DNA of 6,270 nt. Source: Methanobacteriota archaeon. GTDB taxonomy: Archaea > Thermoplasmatota > Poseidoniia > Poseidoniales > Poseidoniaceae. Positions within the stretch are counted from its first letter, which is position 1; each line of letters begins with the position of its first letter. This document shows, one piece after another, positions 1 through 5,573 of the stretch. Location: assembly GCA_002694525.1 (NCBI GenBank), contig NZMN01000004.1, positions 1 to 6,270 of the forward strand, read 5' to 3'. The notes beneath the pieces are model-generated. The model saw only the letters and a list, made by a program, of their open reading frames with translations. It was not told where the DNA came from and did not search any database. The position numbers and the translations under genes are program-made.

Positions 1-150
1 CGTTTCCTCTTCCATTTGAGGCACAAGACGGTCAAGCTCCTCGCACAGCAAGACGACCAGACGCTCCTTCACATCGCCCGAAAGCCGCATGGTGGTGTAG
101 TGCGATGAAACCGCTGCGATGTGGCTGCTGGAGTAAGGCTTGGCGACCAT
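1..150 (-). CDS. Small helical protein, N-terminal part (runs off left edge)
   Basis: An ATG at 150-148 opens a frame that stays open for 50 codons to the window edge, so only the N-terminus is visible. It lies 52 bp beyond the stop of the small Cys/His gene, on the same strand. After a Ser-rich start (about residues 7-20) comes RLSGDVKERL and a Leu/Val/Glu-rich stretch to residue 50 that would form a long amphipathic helix. The pattern, IAxV then RLSxDV followed by a long helix, loosely recalls the RVSDDA region and central helix of archaeal histones, but the spacing between the two motifs is about three residues shorter and the rest is missing. I do not recognise the family; histone-fold is only a suggestion. 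A second Met at residue 21 is an alternative start. No clear ribosome binding site precedes residue 1. Confidence 0.55.
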   Translation of the reverse strand, partial: MVAKPYSSSHIAAVSSHYTTMRLSGDVKERLVVLLCEELDRLVPQMEEET

Positions 151-202
151 GGTTTCTGTGGAGATTGCGACCAACTTGAATGATGTGGTGCAATTCCTTG
201 GG

Positions 203-466
203 TCATTCCGTCAGTCCGTCGTCTCGACCCATGACCTGGCCGAATTCCCAAGCGTGAAGGCACTCGTGACCTCCGAGGAAACCTCCGGCTTCACGAGAGG
301 GGCCAATGAACGATGCTCCACAAATGGAACAGAACACATGCACGACGAGTTCGTTGCGATAGGTTCCGTTGGGCGTCACGCGCTTGACGATGCGTTTTCC
401 CACGTCGTCCTCATCCCAGTCTTGGGTTTTTTCACAGACCTCGTCGTTGCGTTGTTCCTGGCTCAT
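203..466 (-). CDS. Small Cys/His (possibly zinc-binding) protein, 87 aa, translationally coupled to the peptidase gene
   Basis: The start chosen is the ATG at 466-464, which shares ATGA with the TGA stop of the M24 peptidase gene; a GGAG eight bases before it supports this start over an in-frame ATG at 487. The product is 87 residues. The N-terminal third is polar and acidic (residues 2-22). The middle is beta-like and leads into a Cys-x2-Cys pair (C46, C49, in VFCSICG). A second cluster, H67, C69 and H71 (GGHECLH), follows about 17 residues later. Together these could form one small zinc site, but I cannot name a known zinc-ribbon family. No signal peptide or membrane segment is seen, so it is probably cytosolic. 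The coupling suggests it is made with the peptidase; a functional link is inference only. Confidence 0.72.
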   Translation of the reverse strand: MSQEQRNDEVCEKTQDWDEDDVGKRIVKRVTPNGTYRNELVVHVFCSICGASFIGPSREAGGFLGGHECLHAWEFGQVMGRDDGLTE

Positions 467-1743
467 GCATCCCACTCCATCACCCACGGCAGAGCGCCGT
501 CGGCCGTGATGGGGCGCATCCCCTCTTCGTCGCGAACCCAGGTGTCTTCGCTCCCCACGCTTCCTTCGGCGTACACGACTTTCGGTTCGATGGCCATCGT
601 ACCACCAACCGGTAAGGGACGGTCAAATCCCGCAGCGACGACCGGCGATTCGTCCAGTTGCAGTCCGATGGAATGACCGAGGAAACGACTCTGATCGGGC
701 TTGGTTCCCATCAAGTGATCTTCATGCCCCAGTTCCACGGCGAGCGCATGTCCTTGATGCCATGCCTGGCTGCAGGGCAGTCCCTGGTCCAGCACGTCCA
801 CGACCTCCTCTTTGACCGCAATCATGTCGTCGAGCCGTTGCTGCCAGACATCGCTGAGCTGGCCCGAGACAAAAATACGGGTGGCGTCCACCATGTAGCC
901 GCGATGAGCGTGGACCAAGTCCACGAGGACAGGGTCCCCTGCCTTGACGCGGTTAAATCCTGAGCCCATGCCGCTCAGCGGGTGTGGTCCCGTACCACCA
1001 ATGGCCGAATCAAAGAACGATGGAACGCCACCTGCGCGCCCGGCGACAATGACCCCTCGGTCGCACTGAAGTGGATAGCGACGCATCTGAATCGTACCTC
1101 CGAAACCTTCGCTCCGACTCACGGCTTCGGCGGCGGCGACCATGTCGAGTTCGCTCATCCCTGCGCCACCCACGGCCTGAACCGCTTCGAACATACGCAT
1201 CTGCACCGAAGCACCCACGTCCATTTGTTGGAGTTCCCAATCGGATTTGACCTCCCGTTGACGATGGACGATGGGGGTGAGATCGGCGCATTCGCCCAAC
1301 GAGGAGAGGGCCTGTGCAAACCTCGAGGTGAACGTGCCGGGGGCCTCACCGAACTGAAGGGCAGGGGCCTGGCTGACCCCCTTGGCCCGAAGACGGTCGG
1401 CAAAGGAGGAGAGGCGGGGAAACGGCTCGATGAGGTGCGGCGCATCGCCTTCGCCGGCTTCCCAGACGGCTCGTTTGAGGGAGCGGCGGACAAACGCCAC
1501 GGGGCCGTCACCGCCGGCATCAACGCTTCCGCCGGCACCTTTGGCCGGTACGAAAAGCGAACCGTCCTGACGACCGCCAGCGTAGTAATACAAATCGACG
1601 GGGTGCTGTATCAGCCCGCCCGGGATGTCGGCCTCCGCCAGCATCTCAGCGAGTCGAGCCTGTCGAGCTTCCAATTCTGAAACGGGAACGCGCCAGTCTT
1701 CTCCGTCGGGGCCGGTGATGTCGGATGGAGACCATGAAGTCAT
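463..1743 (-). CDS. M24 family metallopeptidase, Xaa-Pro aminopeptidase/dipeptidase-like
   Basis: A 426-residue member of the M24 (pita-bread fold) family, which removes or splits N-terminal residues before proline using two metal ions, normally Mn or Co, in the cytosol. The N-terminal domain (about residues 15-150, with HPVDLYYYAG near 47-56) resembles the creatinase/prolidase N-terminal domain. The catalytic domain starts near the RQREVKSDWE motif (about 161-170). All five expected metal ligands can be placed: D275 and D286 (LVDLVHAHRGYMVDATRIF), H357 (FLGHSIGL), E386 (AIEPKVVY) and E399 (GSEDTW), with the conserved DESP at 364-367. The frame stays open upstream to 1878, but that part overlaps the methyltransferase 3' end and is Pro-rich, so the ATG at 1743 is preferred. 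It follows the methyltransferase by 49 bp and overlaps the next gene by ATGA. Exact substrate (dipeptide or longer) cannot be told. Confidence 0.93.
   Translation of the reverse strand: MTSWSPSDITGPDGEDWRVPVSELEARQARLAEMLAEADIPGGLIQHPVDLYYYAGGRQDGSLFVPAKGAGGSVDAGGDGPVAFVRRSLKRAVWEAGEGDAPHLIEPFPRLSSFADRLRAKGVSQAPALQFGEAPGTFTSRFAQALSSLGECADLTPIVHRQREVKSDWELQQMDVGASVQMRMFEAVQAVGGAGMSELDMVAAAEAVSRSEGFGGTIQMRRYPLQCDRGVIVAGRAGGVPSFFDSAIGGTGPHPLSGMGSGFNRVKAGDPVLVDLVHAHRGYMVDATRIFVSGQLSDVWQQRLDDMIAVKEEVVDVLDQGLPCSQAWHQGHALAVELGHEDHLMGTKPDQSRFLGHSIGLQLDESPVVAAGFDRPLPVGGTMAIEPKVVYAEGSVGSEDTWVRDEEGMRPITADGALPWVMEWDA
475..484 (-). promoter_or_regulatory. Shine-Dalgarno-like site for the small Cys/His gene
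   Basis: On the minus strand GGTGATGGAG lies inside the last codons of the peptidase gene. GGAG (478-475) is eight bases from the ATG at 466, a good spacing for ribosome binding. With the ATGA overlap this points to re-initiation or coupled translation. Confidence 0.5.
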
Positions 1744-1764
1744 GTTCGAAGGTGAACGCCACCC

Positions 1765-1773
1765 GTTCAAAAT
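1765..1773 (-). promoter_or_regulatory. Putative TATA-like promoter element of the M24 peptidase gene
   Basis: On the minus strand ATTTTGAAC sits in the 49-bp gap after the methyltransferase. The ATTTTGAA part is centred about 26 bases before the peptidase ATG at 1743, the distance at which archaeal TATA boxes lie from transcription starts. There is no good Shine-Dalgarno sequence just before this ATG. This suggests a leaderless transcript and a peptidase promoter separate from that of the methyltransferase. The match to the TATA consensus is weak. Confidence 0.35.
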
Positions 1774-1792
1774 CCAATCGGCGGCCGACGTC

Positions 1793-2749
1793 TCAGAGTT
1801 CCAACTCTTCGAGGGATGGGGCGGGGGTGGAGGCCAGTCGAGCCTCTGCAATGTCGCAATAATCCGCCGATAAATCAACGCCGAGGTATCGTCGTCCGTG
1901 CATCTTTGCCGCTACGCACGTCGTGCCTGAACCGTTGAACGGATCGAGAACCACATCGCCGGTGAAGGTGTACATTTCGATGCATCGCTTTGGCAACTCC
2001 ACCGGGAACGGTGCGGGATGATTGACCCGAGACGCTCGTTCTGTTGGAAAGGACCAAATCGACTTGGTGTGTTGAATGAAATCGTCTCGGGGAATCGTGT
2101 CCAGCCGGCCCTCCTCTCGCTCCTTTTTACTGCGAGGGAGTTTGTAGTCGCCCTTGGAAAACACGAGCAAGTACTCGTGCACGTCGCGCAGACACGGGTT
2201 GGAAGCGGATTGGAAGGAGCCCCAAGCGCACGACGATCCGGCACTGGCGGATTTGTCCCAAATGATTTCTCCGCGCATCAGAAAACCGATTTCGTGCATG
2301 ATGATGTTGATGTGCGAAGAAAGCGGAATGTAGGGTTTGCGACCCAAATTGGCCACGTTGACGACCATGCGTCCACCCGGGGTCAGCACCCTGTAACATT
2401 CGGCAAAGACCTCGTGAAGCAACGTCAAGTATTCCTTCAGCGAGAGGTCCTCGTCGTAGTCCTTTGATGCGTTGTAGGGGGGCGAAGTGACGACCAAATG
2501 CACGCAGTTGTCAGGCAGCGGTAAGGCGCGTGAATCCCCGCACAACACCGTGTTGACGTGTTCGTCTGGAAAGGGAGCCGCCTGGCCGACGTCTCTGCTG
2601 CTGACCAACCCCTCGTTGAGGCGGCTCGTGTAGTAAATCGAAGCATCGTGACCTTCTCTTCGCGAGACACCAAACGACGAGGTAGCGGTCGATGCGCGAC
2701 GCCGTGCACCCTCCAATGGAGTGCTGTCGTCGGACGCTCCATCGGCCAT
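1793..2749 (-). CDS. DNA methyltransferase, beta class (N4-cytosine or N6-adenine), type II-like
   Basis: A 318-residue SAM-dependent DNA methyltransferase acting on an amino group of cytosine or adenine in DNA. Catalytic motif IV, TSPPYN (residues 88-93), comes early, and the SAM-binding motif I, DPFNGSGTT (269-277), comes late, followed by YLGVDLS (288-294). This IV-before-I order defines the beta class. SPPY favours N4-cytosine, but N6-adenine enzymes can also carry it, so the base is open. A typical GDSRALPLPDN motif precedes TSPPYN. The frame is open upstream to 3361, but that part lies opposite pgk; the ATG at 2749 is preferred. The N-terminal ~60 residues include an YYTSRLNEG segment that looks genuine. 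No restriction endonuclease gene is visible in the window, so it may be an orphan methylase used for marking or regulation. It is divergent from pgk. Confidence 0.92.
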   Translation of the reverse strand: MADGASDDSTPLEGARRRASTATSSFGVSRREGHDASIYYTSRLNEGLVSSRDVGQAAPFPDEHVNTVLCGDSRALPLPDNCVHLVVTSPPYNASKDYDEDLSLKEYLTLLHEVFAECYRVLTPGGRMVVNVANLGRKPYIPLSSHINIIMHEIGFLMRGEIIWDKSASAGSSCAWGSFQSASNPCLRDVHEYLLVFSKGDYKLPRSKKEREEGRLDTIPRDDFIQHTKSIWSFPTERASRVNHPAPFPVELPKRCIEMYTFTGDVVLDPFNGSGTTCVAAKMHGRRYLGVDLSADYCDIAEARLASTPAPSLEELEL

Positions 2750-2771
2750 GTCGGCGAAGGGCGTCGCGGGA

Positions 2772-2787
2772 CTTATCACCTTTCGCG
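2772..2787 (-). promoter_or_regulatory. Putative BRE/TATA promoter of the methyltransferase gene
   Basis: On the minus strand CGCGAAAG (2787-2780) runs directly into GTGATAAG (2779-2772). The TGATAAG core is centred 26 bases before the ATG at 2749 and the purine-rich stretch before it resembles a BRE. The bases just before the ATG lack a Shine-Dalgarno sequence, so a leaderless mRNA starting at or near the ATG is likely. Confidence 0.42.
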
Positions 2788-2842
2788 CCCGCTTGGAAAG
2801 TTGGACGCGGTTCTTGAGACCTTTTCCAGCGAACCGAAGGCG

Positions 2843-2852
2843 CCGTCGACGG
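2843..2852. repeat. Perfect 10-bp palindrome in the divergent methyltransferase/pgk intergenic region
   Basis: CCGTCGACGG is its own reverse complement. It lies in the 141-bp gap between two divergent starts, about ten bases upstream of the A-rich putative TATA patch of pgk, where a regulator could bind. A perfect 10-bp palindrome is expected by chance in roughly one in seven segments of this length, so an operator role is only a possibility. Confidence 0.25.
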
Positions 2853-2860
2853 GCGAGGGA

Positions 2861-2883
2861 TGAAAAACCGAAGGCGTCTGGAG
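2861..2883 (+). promoter_or_regulatory. Putative start signals of pgk (A-rich TATA-like patch and GGAG)
   Basis: TGAAAAAC (2861-2868) has its A-run centred 26 bases before the pgk ATG, a TATA-box distance for a leaderless transcript, though the sequence is a poor TATA match. A GGAG at 2880-2883, seven bases before the ATG, could instead act as a ribosome binding site on a longer transcript. The two options cannot be separated from sequence. Confidence 0.3.
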
Positions 2884-2890
2884 TTGAACA

Positions 2891-4153
2891 ATGGCGAACG
2901 TCCTGACCCTGGACGATGTCAACGTGGACGGCAAGACCGTGCTTCTCCGCGTGGACATCAACAGCCCTCTGGACCCCGGGACGAAGGCCTTCCTCGACGA
3001 CACCAGAATTCGAGCCATCCTTCCAACCCTTCAGCGGTTGGTTCGAGCAAAAGTCATCCTCCTTGCGCATCAATCTCGACCCGGCAAGGACGACTTCACC
3101 AGCACGTTGGGTCATGCGCGTGAGTTGGGTCGCCTCTTGGGTCGTCAAGTGAAATGGGTGAACGACATCCACGGCCCAAAAGCCATGGAAGCCATCGAAC
3201 AGCTCGAAATTGGACAACTTCTGATGCTCAACAACGTCCGAATGGACGAGGAAGAGGTCACGGTGAAAGGGGATTTCACCGCCATGGGGGAGACCCATCT
3301 GGTTCAACGACTGGCCAGTGTGGCCGACCTGTTCGTCAACGATGCCTTCGCATGCGCCCATCGATCAACACCGTCCATCGTGGGATTCACCGGTTTGCTG
3401 CCTTGCGTGGCAGGCGAGCTGATGGGGAATGAACTCAGGAAACTCGACCACGCGCTCGAAACCCCAGAACGTCCGTGTTTGGCGGTGCTGGGCGGGGTTA
3501 AGGTTGACGATTCGGTCCAGGTTGCCGACAACATGCTGCGCAACGGCATCGCCGATGAATTGTGGCCCACCGGCGGGGTTGCAAACCTCATGCTGGATTT
3601 GGCGGGCTTTGACATCGGTGAACCCAACCGAGCCTTCCTGAAGAAAGAGCTCGGGAAGAACTGGGCCACGACCGTTCATCAGGCCCAGTCCCTCATTCAC
3701 GACCACGGCGACAAGATTCACCTGCCCGTGGATTTAGCAGCAAACATCGAAGGCAACCGCGTTGACATCCCGCTGGATGACTTCCCGATTGAAGCACCCT
3801 TCTGGGACATCGGCATCAAGTCCGTTTTCCACCTTTCAGCAGCCATTCGCAGAGCGGGGACCATCATTCTCAACGGGCCTTCAGGCGTGTTCGAGAACCC
3901 CGACTTCGCACTCGGCACGATCGAGATGCTCAACGCCTGCGCAGAGTCCGATGGCTACGCTGTGATGGGGGGCGGCCACACGGCGACCCTTGTGGCTCAG
4001 CGCGGCCTAGCCAACAAGATGGGGCACGTTTCAACGGGCGGTGGCGCCTGCTTGGATTACATCGCAGGTCGCCCGCTGCCGGCCGTGGTGAGCCTTGAAC
4101 AAAGCGCCGTTGCGTTCGGCATCGACATCACCTCTGCCGAGCGCAAGGTGTAG
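2891..4153 (+). CDS. pgk: Phosphoglycerate kinase, archaeal type
   Basis: Transfers phosphate between 1,3-bisphosphoglycerate and ADP to give 3-phosphoglycerate and ATP, reversibly, in glycolysis and gluconeogenesis in the cytosol. At 420 residues it has the normal archaeal length. Family motifs appear in order: RVDINSP (20-26), DDTRI (36-40), the archaeal HQSRPG (60-65, in place of the bacterial SHxGRP), NNVRM (114-118), DAFACAHRSTPS (151-162), GGVKVDD (201-207), GPSGVFE (329-335), GGGHT (360-364) and HVSTGGGA (379-386). The basic substrate-binding residues R20, R39, R117 and R158 are present, as is K204 in the nucleotide site. The ATG at 2891 fits the family N-terminus. The gene is intact, divergent from the methyltransferase, and ends three bases before the 3' end of an opposing tRNA-Thr gene. 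No other glycolytic gene is adjacent. Confidence 0.97.
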   Translation: MANVLTLDDVNVDGKTVLLRVDINSPLDPGTKAFLDDTRIRAILPTLQRLVRAKVILLAHQSRPGKDDFTSTLGHARELGRLLGRQVKWVNDIHGPKAMEAIEQLEIGQLLMLNNVRMDEEEVTVKGDFTAMGETHLVQRLASVADLFVNDAFACAHRSTPSIVGFTGLLPCVAGELMGNELRKLDHALETPERPCLAVLGGVKVDDSVQVADNMLRNGIADELWPTGGVANLMLDLAGFDIGEPNRAFLKKELGKNWATTVHQAQSLIHDHGDKIHLPVDLAANIEGNRVDIPLDDFPIEAPFWDIGIKSVFHLSAAIRRAGTIILNGPSGVFENPDFALGTIEMLNACAESDGYAVMGGGHTATLVAQRGLANKMGHVSTGGGACLDYIAGRPLPAVVSLEQSAVAFGIDITSAERKV

Positions 4154-4156
4154 AGG

Positions 4157-4229
4157 AGCCACTGGGGAGACTCGAACTCCCGACCTTCTGATTACGAATC
4201 AGATGCTCTACCAACTAAGCCACAGTGGC
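4157..4229 (-). tRNA. tRNA-Thr (anticodon CGU)
   Basis: The minus strand folds into a complete cloverleaf of 72 bases plus a discriminator. The 7-bp acceptor stem is GCCACTG/CAGTGGC. The D arm is GCTT/GAGC with an AGTTGGTA loop. The anticodon stem TCTGA/TCAGA carries loop TTCGTAA, giving anticodon CGU that reads the threonine codon ACG. The variable loop is AGGTC, and the T arm is GGGAG-TTCGAGT-CTCCC. The discriminator (4157) is U, as usual for archaeal tRNA-Thr. CCA is not encoded; the next bases read CCT. No intron is seen. It lies tail-to-tail with pgk, with a gap of three bases, and its 3' trailer must run into the antisense strand of the pgk end. Confidence 0.97.
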
Positions 4230-4253
4230 GACAGGTTCCCGGCGGCGACAATC

Positions 4254-4261
4254 AAACATAA
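4254..4261 (-). promoter_or_regulatory. Putative TATA box of the tRNA-Thr gene
   Basis: TTATGTTT on the minus strand is centred about 28 bases before the mature tRNA 5' end and is the most A/T-rich patch in the 84-bp gap between the tRNA and the amidohydrolase gene. It fits an archaeal tRNA promoter with a TSS a base or two before the mature end. Read the other way, the same patch lies 53 or more bases before the amidohydrolase ATG and could serve that gene with a short leader. Confidence 0.42.
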
Positions 4262-4313
4262 GCCCCTCGGTGTGAACCTCAGCGTTCATGAATCATGGCG
4301 AGCACGGCCGACC

Positions 4314-5570
4314 ATGAGCGATGCACCCGTCAGGTACCGCGACACGGTGCTCTACGACCACGGGGGCCGGAAGGTGACCGGGAGCGTACTGCTGCATTCG
4401 GACGGTTCGTGGTCGGCCTCCAACGGGGACGAGGACGTGCTGGATGACATCGACGGTTCCAAACGATTGATCACCCGAAGTTTTCAGAATTGGCACACGC
4501 ATTTGGCCATGCAACTCAACGCCCGAGATTTCAGTGACGGCTTTCCCCTTCATCGCTGGCTCAACGAAGCCATCTTCCCCACCGAGGCCCGAATCACGCC
4601 GGACTACGTGCGCATGGGAAGCCGCTGTGCGGCTGCCGAAATGATTCGCACGGGCAGTTCCTTCGCTGCAGACATGTATTTTTTTCCAAGCGTAACGGGC
4701 GAGGTGCTGACGCAGGCTGGACTTCGCGGGCTCGTTGGAGGACCCGTGAGCGATGCGGCCCTCCCGAGCCACCCCGACGCCGCCTCTGCACTTGACGAGT
4801 TGGACGGGTTGCTGTCCTCGAACAGCGAAGACGACCTCGTGCAGTACGCCATTGCAACGCACTCGGTGTACTTGTGCAGTGAAGACACGCTGCGTCGAGC
4901 CTCTGAGCTGGCTGAAAAGCGCAAAGGACGGCTTCACATCCACGTCAGCGAAACCCGAAAGGAAATTGCGGACTGCCACGCCAAAACGGGACTCTACCCG
5001 GTGGAGTACCTCGACAGCATCGACTTCTTCCAGCCCGGCACGGTCTGCGCACACGCCTCGTGGGTCAAGAAAAACGAGATCCGCATCATGAAGCATCACG
5101 AAGCGACGGCGGTGCACTGCCCGTCGTCCAACATGAAGTTGGCCTGCGGTGGGACGCTCTCCCTTCCGGCCTACCGGGACGCTGGCGTTGACGTCCGACT
5201 GGGGACCGACGGTGCGGCCTCCTCAGGCAACGGCTTGAACATGCAGGCTGAGGCCCGCTTGGCCGCTCTGGTCCAGCGGCACGACCACTGGGACCCCACC
5301 CTGCTGCCAGCGGTTGACGCCATGGATTTGGCCACCAAAGGCAGCCGGGATTGGGCGGTTTGGGACCTCGACGACGTGCGAATGCGACCTCAGGGGAGAG
5401 CCAACAATCGCCATCTTGCGAACCTGATTTTCAACGGTGCTGACTGCGTGGACCTTTGGGTCAACGGTACGGCTCTTCGGCGAAACGGGACGACGTTGAC
5501 CATCGACGAACACGCTGTGCTCGACGAAATTGACGAGGCGGTGGCCACGTACTACGAAGGCGTGGAATGA
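4314..5570 (+). CDS. Amidohydrolase, MTA/SAH deaminase and chlorohydrolase (SsnA/MtaD-like) family
   Basis: A 418-residue metal-dependent hydrolase of the amidohydrolase superfamily. Relatives deaminate 5-methylthioadenosine, S-adenosylhomocysteine, adenosine, guanine or triazines, using one metal ion, usually zinc, in the cytosol. Motifs in order: NWHTHLAM (metal ligands H61, H63), IRTGSSFAADMYFF (111-124), ATHSVYLCSE (181-190), LHIHVSET (metal ligand H210, catalytic E213), AHASW (H247), VHCPSSNMKLACGG (267-280) and LGTDGAASSGNGL (metal/catalytic D299). The active site therefore looks complete. The usual C-terminal GxxxxGxxAD motif is missing: TKGS (341-344) passes almost at once into WAVWDLDD, as if 15-20 residues were lost. 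The PG before the first His pair is also replaced. A longer frame to 4095 translates the antisense of the tRNA, so the ATG at 4314 is chosen. The exact substrate is not determinable; MTA/SAH-type is a guess. Confidence 0.88.
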   Translation: MSDAPVRYRDTVLYDHGGRKVTGSVLLHSDGSWSASNGDEDVLDDIDGSKRLITRSFQNWHTHLAMQLNARDFSDGFPLHRWLNEAIFPTEARITPDYVRMGSRCAAAEMIRTGSSFAADMYFFPSVTGEVLTQAGLRGLVGGPVSDAALPSHPDAASALDELDGLLSSNSEDDLVQYAIATHSVYLCSEDTLRRASELAEKRKGRLHIHVSETRKEIADCHAKTGLYPVEYLDSIDFFQPGTVCAHASWVKKNEIRIMKHHEATAVHCPSSNMKLACGGTLSLPAYRDAGVDVRLGTDGAASSGNGLNMQAEARLAALVQRHDHWDPTLLPAVDAMDLATKGSRDWAVWDLDDVRMRPQGRANNRHLANLIFNGADCVDLWVNGTALRRNGTTLTIDEHAVLDEIDEAVATYYEGVE

Positions 5571-5573
5571 TCA
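5568..5573. other. Abutting convergent stop codons (TGATCA)
   Basis: The TGA of the amidohydrolase gene (plus) is followed immediately by TCA, the complement of the TGA of the membrane protein gene (minus). The two genes are convergent with no gap, so neither has room for a terminator of its own, and their transcripts should overlap at the 3' ends. Confidence 0.9.

Noticed and set aside
140..676. 178-codon frame on the plus strand opposite the peptidase and Cys/His genes
   Set aside because: It is the complement of two better supported genes, shows no recognisable domain, and spans their junction.
982..1680. 232-codon frame on the plus strand opposite the peptidase
   Set aside because: It is a shadow produced by GC-rich codon bias of the M24 gene and has no domain signature.
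1744..1878. Upstream extension of the M24 peptidase frame
   Set aside because: It overlaps the methyltransferase 3' end in another frame and translates to a Pro-rich stretch unlike M24 N-termini.
2750..3361. Extension of the methyltransferase frame across the divergent gap into pgk
   Set aside because: It lies opposite the conserved N-terminal third of pgk and has no methyltransferase-like features. The ATG at 2749 has a promoter-like patch at the right distance.
4157..4229. tRNA-Thr as an integration (att) site
   Set aside because: There is no integrase, no repeat of the tRNA 3' end in the window, and both flanks are ordinary core genes.
4227..4250. Direct repeat GGCGACA at 4227-4233 and 4244-4250
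   Set aside because: A seven-base GC-rich repeat is too short to mean much in this composition and matches no known element.
4095..4313. N-terminal extension of the amidohydrolase frame, including a GETRTPDLLITNQ-like peptide
   Set aside because: This is the antisense translation of the tRNA-Thr gene, a well-known spurious peptide, and it also overlaps the pgk end. The ATG at 4314 fits the family length.
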